From: Pyricularia pennisetigena | Taxonomy: Eukaryota > Ascomycota > Sordariomycetes > Magnaporthales > Pyriculariaceae | Assembly (NCBI RefSeq): GCF_004337985.1 | Contig: NC_043742.1 | Location: 62,001-126,000 of the forward strand | DNA: 64,000 bases | Reading direction: 5' to 3' | Shown: positions 20,910-32,964 of the stretch, in pieces | Numbering within the stretch: position 1 is the first letter of the stretch | How the letters are laid out: every line of letters starts with the position of its first letter | Notes under the pieces: generated by a model | Database searches by the model: none | What the model was told of the DNA's origin: nothing | Seen by the model: the letters and a program-made list of their open reading frames with translations, nothing else | Program-made: the position numbers and the translations under genes

Positions 20910-22505
20910 ATGAAAGAACTACCATCAGAGTCCGCGCCACAAGGCCGATGGGAAAGTCAAGGCGTCAAAGACCTCAGCCCTATCGTTCAGTCAACGACGA
21001 GGACAAGTCAGAAAACTTTACCGCCCCCTGATGGAGGTAAACGAGCTTGGCTTATATGTCAGTACAAGCCTTGCCATCAGTCCTCGCTAAGCCCATCGAA
21101 ACCAACTGACCGGAATGTTTTTTTTTTCTTCTTCTCTAATATTTAGGTTTTGCCGCCCATATTATGACCGCAAACACATGGGGAATTATTAATTCTTTTG
21201 GCATATTCCAGGCCTACTATGCCGACGGCTTGAAACTTCCTCCGTCACAGATATCATGGATCGGGTCTATGCAGTTTATTCTTACTACTTTCTTGGGAGT
21301 TTTTTCTGGACGCCTGGCCGATGCCGGTCATTTCCGCTTAATCCTGGCCGTTGGCACTTCACTTGTCTTCCTGGGACTGCTGGGGACTTCGTTCGGCAGC
21401 GAGTATTGGCATTTCATGCTGTCTCAAGGTGTTATCGTTGGCTTCGGAACAGGTTTAATGTGAGAACCTTACAACCCGTTTCGACAGACGTTTGTAACAG
21501 GGCGCTCTCAAACGTTGCCAGCTGACAATCACCAAATCGCAGTGCTTGTCCAATTATGTCTGTGACGTCGACGTACTTTACAAGCCGCAAGGCCATGGCC
21601 TTGGGCCTAATGGGTCTGGGAAACGTTACGGGCGGACTCGTATACCCTGCAATGGCTCGCCAGCTCATACCAAGCATCGGTTTCGCCTGGGCTCTGCGTA
21701 CCATGGCCTTTGTGCAGCTGGCATCGTCCATTCCCGTCAATATGATCATGCGGGCAAGGCTGAAGACCCGGATCGAGGGCCCATTTATCGATCTGTCAGC
21801 ACTCAAGGATGTTGACTTCAGCTTTTATGTCATTGGGATGGTGTTGGTGAGTTTAACCCTCGGTCACGTGGTCCTGAAACAGTTTTAGGAGAACCCACTG
21901 GCTCTGTAGATACTGACTTGTTGACGACATGAACCACCACAATGCAGGCACAAGCCGGCAACTACATAGGCGTTTACTACGTGGCGCAGTTTAGCCGCAC
22001 GCAAATCGCTCCACCGCTCTCTTACCCAGATTCGCTGAACCTGCTGCTCATATTCGCCGGGGTGTCCTTTACTGGGCGCAGTCTCCCGGTTCTTTTAGGA
22101 GACCGCCTGGGCCCACTGAACATGGTCATCCCCATGATCTTCTGTAACGGCGTTGTCATCATGGGCTGGATGAGGGTCACGACGCCGGCGGGCGTCTACG
22201 GCTGGACTACTGTATTCGGCATGTGCAGCGGGGCGATTATGAGCCTCCACCCGCCGGCAACCCTGAGCCTGTCCCGAGATCCCCGCAAGTCGGGCTCCCG
22301 CATTGGTCTGGCACTTACCTTCAACAGCGCATCCATCATGATCGGCCCTCCAGTCGCGGGCGCTATCATCGCCAGCATGGGCGGAAGGTACCAGGGGGCC
22401 CAGGGATACGCTGGTTGCTTGCTCATGATGGGGGGTGCGTTGGTGTCATGTGCCAAACTTGCAAGAAAGCGGATAAATGGGGAGAAGTGGTCGGAGAAGG
22501 TCTAG
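20910..22505 (+). CDS. MFS transporter, monocarboxylate transporter (MCT/MCH)-like
   Basis: Four exons: 20910-21057, 21147-21459, 21543-21846, 21948-22505; 440 aa with consistent phases. A short polar N-terminus leads into PPDGGKRAWLICFAAHIMTANTWG, the DG-G-x-W motif at TM1 that marks the monocarboxylate porter family. INSFGIFQAYY follows, then VFSGRLADAGHFR (loop 2-3) and GLMGLGNVTGGLVYP. A central loop of about 30 residues (KTRIEGPFIDLSALKDVD) precedes the second six-helix half, which ends in KRINGEKWSEKV. Twelve TM helices are likely. Fungal members are plasma- or organelle-membrane porters, often of unknown substrate; some carry riboflavin or monocarboxylates. Substrate not predictable here. 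Confidence 0.88.
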
Positions 22506-23793
22506 GCTAGGGAAGTGGGATAAAATGCCGGGGTCCCCGAGCAATATTGTGTGCATCTAAATGCGAAAGAAATCATCGCTCACGACGCTGCAACCTTTGG
22601 GATTGCGCAAGGAGGTTTAAAACAAAAGGAGGAAAAGAAAAGTTAACTGGATAGAATAAAAAGTATATCATATCAAAGAAGCTAATAGATTTTACTCTGC
22701 CGGTATATCGGTCCAATTGAACTTGAACGTCGGCATGAAAAACACCAAAATTTTGGATCGCATCCACTAACGGGCGCAAAGGACTTGGTACGAGTGGTTG
22801 GCTTAAAGTTGAGAGAAGAAAAAGAGAGAGAGAGAAAAAAAAAAAAAAAAAAAAAAAAAATTGTTGGGTTACAAACAGTCAGACAATCTTCCAATTCGAC
22901 CAATGAAGTTACGGCTTGTTTCCCAAATACGATAACGCGGAGGGGTCTTCAGGTCTTGGAAGCTCTGTACTTCTTCTAATGGACCCACTCTTGCGCCACT
23001 CAGGTCGTTGAAGATTGGTGGACGCTGGCTAGCGCAAGCCACACAGCGCACTTGACAGACAAACAGTCTGGCGCTAATTGCTAGGCATCAGTGTTTTGGA
23101 GACCTCCCCCCACCCTCTGGCATGCAAGGATCGTCAGCTAGCACCAGGCAGCAACATTTCCATCACTTCACAAACGGTTTGACTTCCACCAAAGCTGCAG
23201 TCGCCCGCTCACGACAAATGCCCGACTGCAATACCCGGCGCAGCAGAGATTACTCGAAACCTTGTCTTGGGGGTCTTGGTCCTCTTTTTGGGTGCCAGGC
23301 AGCCAGGAGCAAGCCTCCTTGTTCACGCGAAGCGGCCTAAGTACTGAGACGATTAGACACCTGAAGAATTACCACGAGAATTTTTAGCACATGTTGACAT
23401 TTCTTGTGTTGTTCATCTCCTCATCATATCTCAAATCCGGCATCTTTCGTGCTCGCATTTTCTCCAGCCTACCTACTTTCTTGTCTCACCTGCAAGTGGC
23501 ACATTGTTGCTGCATGGACTCTAACGCTACCCGGGCCCGCTTGCCCGCCTCCCTATCTAAATAAGCCCCGACTCGTTTTGATCAACTGTTGCCCAAAGGA
23601 AAAAAAAAAAAAATCCCCAAAGATATCAATCTTGTGGGAATGCATTTGGTCTTCTATTAAACTTGTTCACTTGGCAAGGGGTCCTTCATGATCCCCGGCC
23701 GTTGAGGTGTGCACTATCACATCCATTTCTTTCTGCTAGAGTATCGTGGTCCTCCTTGGTTAAGTCACCCCTCGATCATCGAAAGGGCCCAGC
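22506..23793. other. Intergenic with purine and poly-A tracts
   Basis: 1.29 kb. A (GA)n stretch runs into an A(26) run at 22835-22860, and a second A(13) run lies near 23600. No coding frame is convincing. The last 150 bp are the 5' flank of the next gene. Confidence 0.6.
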
Positions 23794-26700
23794 ATGGAGG
23801 GCTATCTTCCCACCGGTGTGCCGGTTCAGCGGCGGCTGAGCCGGCTTTACAACGACACCAAGAAGTCGTCCGATTTCGTCAAAGAGCCCGTCTCCAATGG
23901 CGATGACCCCGAGATCAGAGCCCTGCATCGAAAGTTGCGCATTCAGAAGGACCGTCTTGTCAGCTGGGGCTTGGAATGGTCTGATAACAGCCAGTCGCAG
24001 TCGGCCGAGGTCTTGATCGACAAGTCTCTCTCCAAGGCTGGCCTCAGCGAGGTTGTGGGCAGTATCATGTCCACCATCAAGGACATCCTCGCCGAGGCAG
24101 AACCTTTGTGGCAGAGCTCTAGGCGACTGATCGGCGAGCGCGAGTCCGAGAAAAAGGGCTCGTCCAGCGGCGACCAGAAGAACATGCCCATGGTGCCTTG
24201 GGACAAGGGACGCTTTGAGGACCTGGTACGAGACCTCACAACCTCTATAGACACCCTCTTCGACCTGTCGAGGACGAGATCGACAACTTCGACCTCGCAG
24301 TCTTACAAACAGAGCGGATCCTCGGACGAGATGCGAGCCTTCGAGTCGACCCGAGTACAGACCCCCAGACAGATCGACCCCAACACCCTGACGAATCTTC
24401 GGGCGATGCAGGCGGAACCCATGTCAGAAGGTGCGTCGGAGGAAGCCAGGCCGCGTGAAATCGTCTTCATGCAGAGGCAAGCCTACTCCGAGATTGTGCC
24501 CCAGGGCAGCTCAGGGACAGGACGGCAGCCAAACGCGCCACTTTTGCTCGAGTACGCTGCTTTCGACCCTATTTACTCGACGACCGGTATCATGCCGTCG
24601 ATGACCCGGTTCGAGAAGCTCTCGGCCGGTCTGCAGTCTGACACCCAAAGGCCGGGTACCTGGATCGGTCTGCCACGGCTGCTGGGCTACTTCGAGGACT
24701 ATGAGCACTCCCGGCTTGGCTTGGTCTACCAGTTCCCACCCACTTTCAATCCCATCTCGTACGAGAACTTGACGCAGAACCCACTATACAGCCTCAATTC
24801 GTTGTCGGACCTGCTGAAGAGACCCGATTTCGAACCAAAGCTAGAGGCCAAGTTCCGGCTGGCCTCGAACCTGGCCAATACCGTGTTCGATATGCATGCT
24901 CGTGGGATTTCGCACGGCAACCTTATCGACACGAACATATCTTTCTGCAATGCTGTCGGCAACGACCCATCGATGAACACGGCCGACGTCGATATTCGTC
25001 GGCCATTGGTGTCCTCCTTCGACTTGTTCCCAGACTCGCCCTTTCCCGAGACCTCTGCAACGTCCTTCTCCCTCTATAGGCATCCACTCGATCCCAGAGT
25101 CACGTCAGCATCCACAGTCAGCGGAACTGCCAGCGCCAATGCCGACCCGCGCGTGTTTGATCTCTACTCGCTATCCATGATTCTCCTTTCGGTCGGATTA
25201 TGGACGAATTTAGAGCTGCTTACTCCCAATCCCGCCTCTACCGAGATCCCTTCTAGCGTATTGGATCAGCTTGCAATTCGGTGTGGTACTCTGTACATGA
25301 AGGCAGTGCAAGCGTGCTGGACCGCAGCCGATAAGGAGCTGTCGGGACAGGCCCAAGGAGCGAGCGATCAGTTCATCTCCAAGGTTCAGGTCAAGGCCAG
25401 TCGATATCTCGAGGCGTGCTGCATTCTTGACGGAGTGAGTGCTCTAGAGGATAGGCTTACTGATGACTTGGGTGAACCAAAAGCGGCTCCTGCACCAGCC
25501 GCGCCGGCGGGCTCATCGAAGGGCGCCATGGAGAGGAAGTCGGCCAAGAGTGCAGAGCTATACCCCATATCAGAGCAGCAACAGCAGACCTCTATGGGGC
25601 CACCCATTTCAGGCTTTACCCAGACCACGCCTGTTGTCATTGAAGGTTAGTAGATTGCGGCGCATGGCTTCAACATGAAAGCGTCCTTCTTCTTCCAAGA
25701 TCCGATTAGACATCTCACACTGATCCTTTTCCGCATCCACAGATCACCCGCTCCCGGTCGAGACCCAGATGCGGCCGCGCAAGTCGCCCAGGGCACGTCT
25801 ATACCCGCACGTGCCACTTCCAGCAGAATTGGTAGAGCAGTGGAACTTGACCCTGATGCCCGAGATCAACCTAGCACTGCAGCACTTCTACAAGAAGCAT
25901 CCGGAATCGGTAGAAATATCCCTCGAGTCGATCGGCGAGTCTGCCAAGGATACGCGGCCGACCGTCCTAGTCGTATGCACATCTGTAGCCAAGGTGCGTG
26001 GGATTCTCAAGAAGCGGCTTGGTTACCTCTTCGACGGCACGACGGACATCGCACTCAAAGTGTGCAAGGGTCAGATGCTGCGGTCGCGAAAGACGCCGAC
26101 CAACAGCAGCCTACAGCATGGCCCACCGGTTGATGCCGCAAATGGTGAATTCCAGGAGAGGCCGGGAAACGGAGCCAGCATCGGCGCCTGGATCGGCGAC
26201 CAACATCTTCCACCTGCTAGTCTCGGCGGCATAGTGATTGTGGACGACAAGCCGTACGGGATGACGGTGCATCACATGCTTGACGACCCGGACGCCGGGC
26301 TTGGCGAGTCCACAGCGACGCAGGCCCAGATTGACCAAGTGCAGGACATACTGCGAAGCAGCGCCGGTGCGGCCCAACAGAAGAAACAACAGCAAGAGAT
26401 TTCCGATCTCAACGCGTCACTGTCGCAGTGGTACGCAGATCTGCAGGCCGAAGCAGCCGAGGCAGGGAGCTCATCTACAGAATCCGAATATGCCTGTGAG
26501 TTTTCCGACACGGGATCTGAGGCGTCTGGCTTGACCAGCGATTACTCGGAGAGCGACTGGGGTGGTGGTGGTGGTGGTGGTGGTGGTGGTGATGGCGCTG
26601 AAGGCGACGATTCGGATGAGGAAAAGGAGAAAGAGGATGAGTACGGGGAGCCTGGCGATATTCCAGGAGTCGAGCTTGGCTGCGGCGAGGGCTACATCAT

Positions 26701-27895
26701 CACGCAGCCAGCATTCGATGACGTTGGGGAAGGATTTTACCCCAACGGAGAGACGGCCGATGAGGACCATTTGGATACGTGCACTCTGGGAGAGGTACAT
26801 GCTTCGAGTGGAATCAGAAGGCGGACCGATGAAAAGGGGCTAGTGCACGAAATCGATTGGGCATTGATCGAGTTCGACGATCATCGAGCCCACCAGAACA
26901 ATGTCATCCCCTCTACCGGTGGCGAAAACGCTCGAGGTATCCGTCCGACTACCGTTGTGGCCGCCTCGGCCCTGCCAGGCTTGGACGTGCAATGCATTGC
27001 GCGGACAAGCGGCCTTCAGAGTGGCCGCATCCTGCCCACCATCGTTTCGGTCAAGATCTACGGCCGCCAGACGGCAAGTCACTCGTACCAGATCAGCAGC
27101 ACGCCATCCTTGCAGCAGTGGCACACTTCGATGCACCGACCGATGGGCATCCCAGGCGATAGCGGAGCCTGGATTGTCGAGCGGGGCGGGAGCGGCAGGC
27201 TGTGCGGTCATGTCCTGGCGTGGAGCGACCGCAAGCGCGTCGCATACCTGTGTCCGATGGACATGCTCCTCCTCGACATGGCAGAGACGCTCGAGGCGGC
27301 AGAGGTGCGCCTACCAGGAGGAGACGTCATCGTAAAAGCCATGAGCCCCGAGGAGCGCAAGCGACGCAAGCTCGAGGGAACAGTCGGCCCGTCCCAGGGG
27401 TTTGCACTCATGATTGAGCAACCCCAGTCGCCACTGGTGGCAAGGCAGGCCAGTCTCAGACAGCAGGACTTCCAACGCGAGAGATGGAACCAAGTGATGG
27501 ACATGAAGCAGCAGACCCAGCAGTTTTCACAACAGAAGCCCATATCCAGGGCCAACACGGGTTTTACGGTGGACGATGACGATGTCAGCAGCGTAAGCAC
27601 CGCGGGCGGCCATCCAAACCCGATGCATATGGCTTTCCAGGATCCGGTCAATGTGCCACCGTTGACACCACTCGAAATACGCAGCGCTCGACACTTCAGG
27701 GACTCGGGGGTGCACGACACCTCAGCCTCTCCCGATAAGACTGAGATGATCGATGCAGGCCTCAGGCGAGACGGGAGCGTCAGGAGCAGTGGCCTACAGG
27801 CTGCGCAGGGTGTCGATCCGTATTTGGCTAGCAGGTTTGGCGAGATGCATGTCGGCCGGGATAGCGACGAGGATGCAAGGTTGTATGCCAGGTGA
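23794..27895 (+). CDS. HeLo-like / pseudokinase / trypsin-like protease fusion (putative cell-death effector)
   Basis: Two exons, 23794-25645 and 25743-27895, 1334 aa; the 97-bp GT-AG intron keeps frame. Residues 1-150 are helical with [16 protein letters not shown], like the HeLo/prion-inhibition domain of fungal cell-death proteins. Residues about 285-545 look kinase-like ([21 protein letters not shown] region at 293-316) but HGN at 374 replaces HRD and FDL replaces DFG, so a pseudokinase is likely. From about 640 comes an alpha/beta segment ([20 protein letters not shown]), then a trypsin-like domain with His794/795 (MTVHHML), Asp989 (DWALIEF) and Ser1091 (GDSGAWI). A long acidic insert with ten Gly codons (GGT repeats) lies between His and Asp. 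No signal peptide. Triad order fits an active S1-like fold. Function is inferred from architecture only. Confidence 0.8.
26561..26590 (+). repeat. (GGT)10 trinucleotide repeat coding for ten Gly
   Basis: Ten perfect GGT codons sit in the acidic linker of the protease-like region of the HeLo-like fusion gene. The repeat is in frame, and length changes would alter only the glycine number. Confidence 0.95.
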
Positions 27896-27914
27896 TGAAT
27901 GCGAAATGAAGAAA

Positions 27915-27918
<4 letters not shown>

Positions 27919-27980
<62 letters not shown>
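27919..27980. repeat. (GA)31 dinucleotide microsatellite
   Basis: A perfect GA repeat of about 62 bp starts some 24 nt after the stop codon of the HeLo-like fusion gene, so it likely lies in the transcribed 3' region. The rest of the 258-bp gap to the next gene holds nothing notable. Confidence 0.95.
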
Positions 27981-27984
<4 letters not shown>

Positions 27985-28153
27985 ATGTATTTTTTTATGA
28001 TTAACGAAATATCAGAGTTTAGGATTTTATTCATGCTGAACCGTTTCAATGTCTAGTCAGTTGACACAATAGAGTTCTTTCTACCTCCCTTTGTTTTGAC
28101 TCGGGCACCACCTCATCCCTCTATCGAGCGGGGATCGCAATACGCAGTGCGTC

Positions 28154-28621
28154 CTACTCTTCGTCAAATGCACCATCAGGGTCCCTCTCAAGGACTCCGT
28201 CGCCATCGTCTCCATTATCGTATTCGTCTGATGCGTCCGCCTCAAAGTTCCCCTCCTCAAAATCTCCCTCCGAACCGTCATTGCTGCCAGTGTCCCCGCC
28301 AACATTGACTTTTTTGCCTCGGGCTGGAATGCATGCCGCTTTTGGTGGCCTCGGAGCAGGGCCGAGCAAACCACTGTCGTCGCCGGTCGTACTTGGGCTC
28401 TCCCCGGGAGGCAGAGGCGTCGGATGGCACCCCGGGATTACAACGGTGATGGTCCCCGTGGGGATGAAGATGATGGACGGGGCGCCGGTCGGGAGTGTGA
28501 GTGGGAATGTGATGGGCCCTGGCGGAAGTTCGGTGAGCGTTGTTACGATTTGGCATGCCACTCGATGGCAGGCGCAGAGGAGGAAGACCAGGACAAAAAG
28601 CCGTGTATTCATGATCGACAT
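28154..28621 (-). CDS. Small secreted acidic protein, unknown function
   Basis: Single exon, 155 aa. ATG at 28621 (a second in-frame ATG is three codons later). A clear signal peptide (about MNTRLFVLVFLLCACHRVAC) precedes a Pro/Thr/Gly-rich segment (TLTELPPGPITFPLTLP, FIPTGTITVVIPG). The last 50 residues are very acidic, with many Asp/Glu and Gly (GDFEEGNFEADASDEYDNGDD). Few Cys after the signal, so it is not a typical Cys-rich effector. It resembles no family I know. It lies tail to tail with the HeLo-like fusion gene. Candidate secreted effector or wall-associated protein, by features only. Confidence 0.6.
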   Translation of the reverse strand: MSIMNTRLFVLVFLLCACHRVACQIVTTLTELPPGPITFPLTLPTGAPSIIFIPTGTITVVIPGCHPTPLPPGESPSTTGDDSGLLGPAPRPPKAACIPARGKKVNVGGDTGSNDGSEGDFEEGNFEADASDEYDNGDDGDGVLERDPDGAFDEE

Positions 28622-29148
28622 TTGTTCTCTAATGTGTCACAAAGTAAATGGTAGAGTAGTACATGGCTATGTTCATTCCTTCGTGTTTTCTGATTATCAC
28701 CCTTTCTCCTGCCTTTTTTTCTTCTTTTTTCTATTGCATCAGTTACGTGTAGAAAAAGCATAACCTTCTGAGAAAGGACGAAAAGTCACGAGCATCGAAT
28801 TAGAGTTTATGGCCTGGTTATGTCTGATCAACTGTCATGATACATCACACGGAGCATAATATAATTATCATATTGGGTTCTGAGGCTGCGATGGCAACAA
28901 AGCTGTAATCAAGTCCACCGATACGATCTAGCCAAGTGGCATGCTGGGGTGGACAAGTCCAAAATACGCGAGGCAAAGCTGGCATTACTACGTGAGTACC
29001 TAGGTAGGTGAGAACATAAGAGGAAGTTTCTTAAGTGGCAATATCATGGCAAAGGATGATGGGTATCACTGCAATGTGAGGGCTAAATCACAAATAGGAA
29101 TATGCATAATACAGAACGACTGGGATAAAAGCAGCCTGACACGAAATA
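28622..29148. other. Intergenic, 527 bp
   Basis: Upstream of the small secreted protein and downstream of the ferric reductase. It contains gtacctaggtaggtg at about 28996-29010. No gene is seen. Confidence 0.6.
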
Positions 29149-31117
29149 TTAAAATGAGTATTCCTCCACATGTAGATGAATGCCTTGCGCCCCTGTCCCT
29201 TTGTGCACCGCCCTTTCATCCGAAAGACGCGCGACGCAGTTCCGTGTTGTGGCGACCAGTGACTTGCCTCCGCAAACCACCACCGACGTCTCGCCGCCCG
29301 TAGCCTCGACTGGATCGCGAATAAATTCTGCGATGTCTGGCCTGTTGTATGTTCTGTGTATTCGGCAGTCATCCCTGCTGTTGCCGCTGGCTCCTGATAT
29401 TCGGTGACGCTGCTGCGTGTCTGCAGCGCATTCGATATCAACAGAAGTTGCCTTCTCGTTGCCCGGTCTTGGATCGTTTGATGCGGAGAGCGTATGGCCC
29501 TCGCCCTCGACGTTCCGCAGAGGATCTTCTGCTATTGGCTCGCCCTTTGTTATTGCAATTTGCACTCTCAGCTCTATTCCAGAACCCTTGGCTCGGTCAC
29601 AAAACTCTTGCAGCAGCTGCACATAGTAGTCGATCTCATCTTGGAATTTAGCCGCGAGCAAGAAATCGACCCTCTTGATACACACAGTCTTTTTGGTACT
29701 GAGAACGCTCTCCAGAATCGGAAGCGTAAATGAGGCTCCAGTCGAGGCCGAGATCAGGATCAAGGTCTCGTAGACATCCCACCTCGGAGGCTGTCCGAAA
29801 GGTCCTGATACAAACACGGTGCACTTCGTGCTCCTGCCTTGGGACTGTGACCTCGCCGCATGCCGGTGGAGTCGCTTTGAGAAGCCCTTGTGTTTCCGCA
29901 CGACCAGCTGGATGCTGTTGCAGATGCATGTGTCTGGCAGCTGATGCGCTGATGCAATTGTGTACGGGTGCGCCTCGATAGGCCCGACTCGAGGCATCCA
30001 AAGATACAGGTGCTGCCCTGCAGCCCATCTGAAGTGGACGTCTTTTATGGTGACCACGGTTATCGAGTCACCGACGGCACGCAACTGCGCCTGGTGACCA
30101 ATGCGCTGGCCACCCTTGCACTTGGATGAATTTGGCTTGAACTTGATGTTCTGCCATACGAGCAGGACGCCGCGGGCGAACCGGTCAGAACAGATGGCAG
30201 CCACGGCGAACCACAGGTACCATTGCGCGATGGCAGGCACATGGTAGAACAGCACGACGATGAATGCGATGGCGGCGAGAATATGCTGAACCACAAACAG
30301 TTCGTACCAGGCATGGCGCAGCGGCGAGAAGGAAGTCAGGACAGACCAAGCGAGGATTGCCCACGCGCCGAAGCCATATTTGACCATGGGCATCATATCC
30401 AGCTCATCCTGGACAAAGTCGAATATAACCCACTGGCTGTAGAAGTGAAAGCCATGAATGGCCCCTGTAACCAGCATGGTGCGGGCAACCCAGCGATGCA
30501 GCCAGTTCAGTCGTTCGTGGCTGGACCCGATCATTCCTCCGAGCAGGCTCGCCTTGGTGGCGAGGAGGTACAATAGCGGTACCTGCATGACTGTCACCCA
30601 GGCGTTGCGGAAGCCGATGCGCTCCCAAAAGTAGGCGTCCTTGACGATGGCATCAGATACCGACATGTAGATGATGACGGCCCAATAAACGACAAGAATA
30701 AGGAGACGGCCGAGCGGCGGCGGCGTCGCCCACGAAAAGAATCGGCCGGAGACATAGAGTTGCGGATAACTCATCTCGCGGCCGATAGCCGTTGCAGTTG
30801 CCCATGCTTGGGATATTCGATTGCTGGGCTTTGTTGGAAACCGCCTGGACTTTTTGGAACAATCCCTTAACCTAGCGCATTCAAGCATGCAACCAGTCAG
30901 TGTCTCTCAGCTCTCCGTGCGTCAGTGTCCGGGAGACGAAATGATGATTTCTGGCGTACCTGGTGCTGAGGTCGACATGGTTCGCGACCCTGATCAGGAT
31001 CAACGCCCCAACGAAGCCGGCGACCAAATACCAGTATGTCTCTGCCAGGCCCTTGTTGACACTCTGGAAACCTCCAGTCGTCCCTCCCATGCTCATCCCT
31101 CCATGGTTGTGGCTCAT
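29149..31117 (-). CDS. Ferric/cupric reductase transmembrane protein (FRE family)
   Basis: Two exons, 31117-30960 and 30871-29149, 626 aa. The intron splits an Arg codon (LSTR/LRDC). An extracellular His/Met-rich start (MSHNHGGMSMGG) is followed by TM1 (YWYLVAGFVGALILI). The ferric reductase membrane domain has the bis-heme histidines: LHRWVARTMLVTGAIHGFHF and, one helix later, VVQHILAAIAFIVVLFYH. Cytosolic FAD binding follows (HPYTIAS) and NAD(P)H binding (SGPFGQPPRWD, then VVVCGGKSLVATTRNCVA). The C-terminus ends VEEYSF, close to the usual E-E-x-F/W end. It moves electrons from NADPH through FAD and two hemes to reduce external Fe3+ or Cu2+ before uptake. No signal peptide was clear, so the short N-terminus is taken as is. 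Confidence 0.93.
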
Positions 31118-32964
31118 GTTCACTTTAACGGGCGGCGCCTTGACCGAAGGTGTATATGTCGATGTGCTTCCGAGAAAAAAGTCCGAAATTCTATGTCAAA
31201 CGTGCAGATGGAACCTCTCTGTGTGCGGTTTTATTTAGTACTTATTGCGGACGAAGAGCTTGACGCTCGAGAACCTAGTATTGCTTACCTGCAGAATCAG
31301 GTTAGAACCGGTTGTCCGATTCGCTGCTTCCACCCAACAGTAAACCTGAACGTATCACACAAAAGGGCCATTCCTAGCCATCGATCGTTGCCCAGTTGGA
31401 TAAGTAAGTAGGTTGGTTTGATTGTTTCCAAGATTTGTTTTGGGTGTTCAAATAACCAGACGGACAAGCGGCTGGATGTGTCAATTCGCTCACGATAGGA
31501 TCGCAGCCAGAAAGCTAGGATTCGGACCAAGGATCAATTTCCTCGATTCCTTCCCCGGGAACTGGTGGCTGGTCTGCTAATGTAGACCCAAAGACAAAAG
31601 GGTTGGAAATTCCCGTATGTCGTGATACTTTCACGACAACATCCGAAACACAAGAGCAATTTAGAGAAGATTGTCTTGCTGTTCGTACCTTAGCTAGGTG
31701 TACTACACGCTAAGTTACTGACTGCGTCGTCACCTTCCAAGAGAAATCTCTTGGATCGGACACCTCTGCAGCTCTCACCACCTATCGAATGCTCTGCCAA
31801 CCTGCTGCGTATCTTTGTATAGTAGAAAATAGAAACATCAAGTGTGAGCAGATCCGAGAAGGAAGGTGCTCGGCCGCCACAACTTGCTCAAAGTCTCTCA
31901 CCCACCATGCTTTAGACTGCGGGTCTAGACCCTTTTGGGCGAGTCGGCGAGCAAATTGGCGGGGTTTAGTAGGGTCTTCACGCCAATGAATCCCTGATTG
32001 GTAGAAATCCTTGCCAAGGATACCCCATGTCTAGCGTAAATGGCTGGCCATGTCCCCCGCCACCTACCTTATTGGGGTGCCTAGCAACCTTAGCAACACT
32101 TTGATATGAGAAAAAGAACTGAGGAGAGATGCCGACGATACCGTAATGTTCGTGCGTGCCAACACCCTTTTGTACAAGCTGAGCAGCTTGGTCACAAAAT
32201 GCGTCAACGGCGCATGTTTTATCTCTTGCCACCTGCAATACCCTTGGACAATGCCTTTGACATTGATGGAACTTAATCCTATTCTAATCAATTCGGTCAT
32301 GCCGTTGTTGGGCCATACGACAATCAGATTCACGTGGTTGGGGACCCTAGCCGGCGTTGGTACTTTCAACTTTGCGCAAGTTTTCGTCCAAGCTGTATCA
32401 AAAAGCTTGGGACATTAGTTCCCCACCACTTTAGCTTCTGGACTGGCCTCGCGACTGGCCATCTTTAGTCCTCTGGCAAGCGAGCAGCATGCCATTCCAA
32501 CTTGCGTTGGTTCTCGAAACAGCCTCAATAATCGAAGAGGCGTATCACTGCTTGTTTGGGAGGGGTTCTTGCTGTGCTTGTACCGTGCAATTGTTGTATT
32601 GTTGCTGCCGTTTGAGCTTGCCACATTTCCGCAGAGCCGGGTAGCACGTAGGGCGATTGCCTCCTTACAATCTCCCCTGTCAAACATCATCCTTGCTGAG
32701 AGCGGCTGCCTTTGCATTCAAAATGTAAAGCCTCCCGGCCTCCACTCTGGAGACTAGCGTATGCTCCCGTCAGCGGCTAATCAATCTCTTCGTTTTTTTT
32801 TTAAAAACCTAATTATAAGTTCATCCTTATTCCCATTTTTGACTTGACAATTTTACTCACCTTGACCTGTTCGACTCAACCACCGGTAAAACAATATATA
32901 TTGGCGCAACTCTAGCACAAAGGAACACAAGGATCGACAGTTGCTGGTAGCACAACGAACCACA
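31118..32964. other. Divergent intergenic region, ferric reductase / Bim1-like
   Basis: 1.85 kb between two divergent genes whose products both relate to metals (iron/copper). Short frames on both strands (for example 32415-32717 minus) show no resemblance. Candidate promoters lie at both ends. Confidence 0.6.
32895..32900 (+). promoter_or_regulatory. Possible TATA box of the Bim1-like gene
   Basis: A TATATATT run about 70 nt before the ATG at 32965. Spacing is suitable; there is no other support. Confidence 0.35.
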
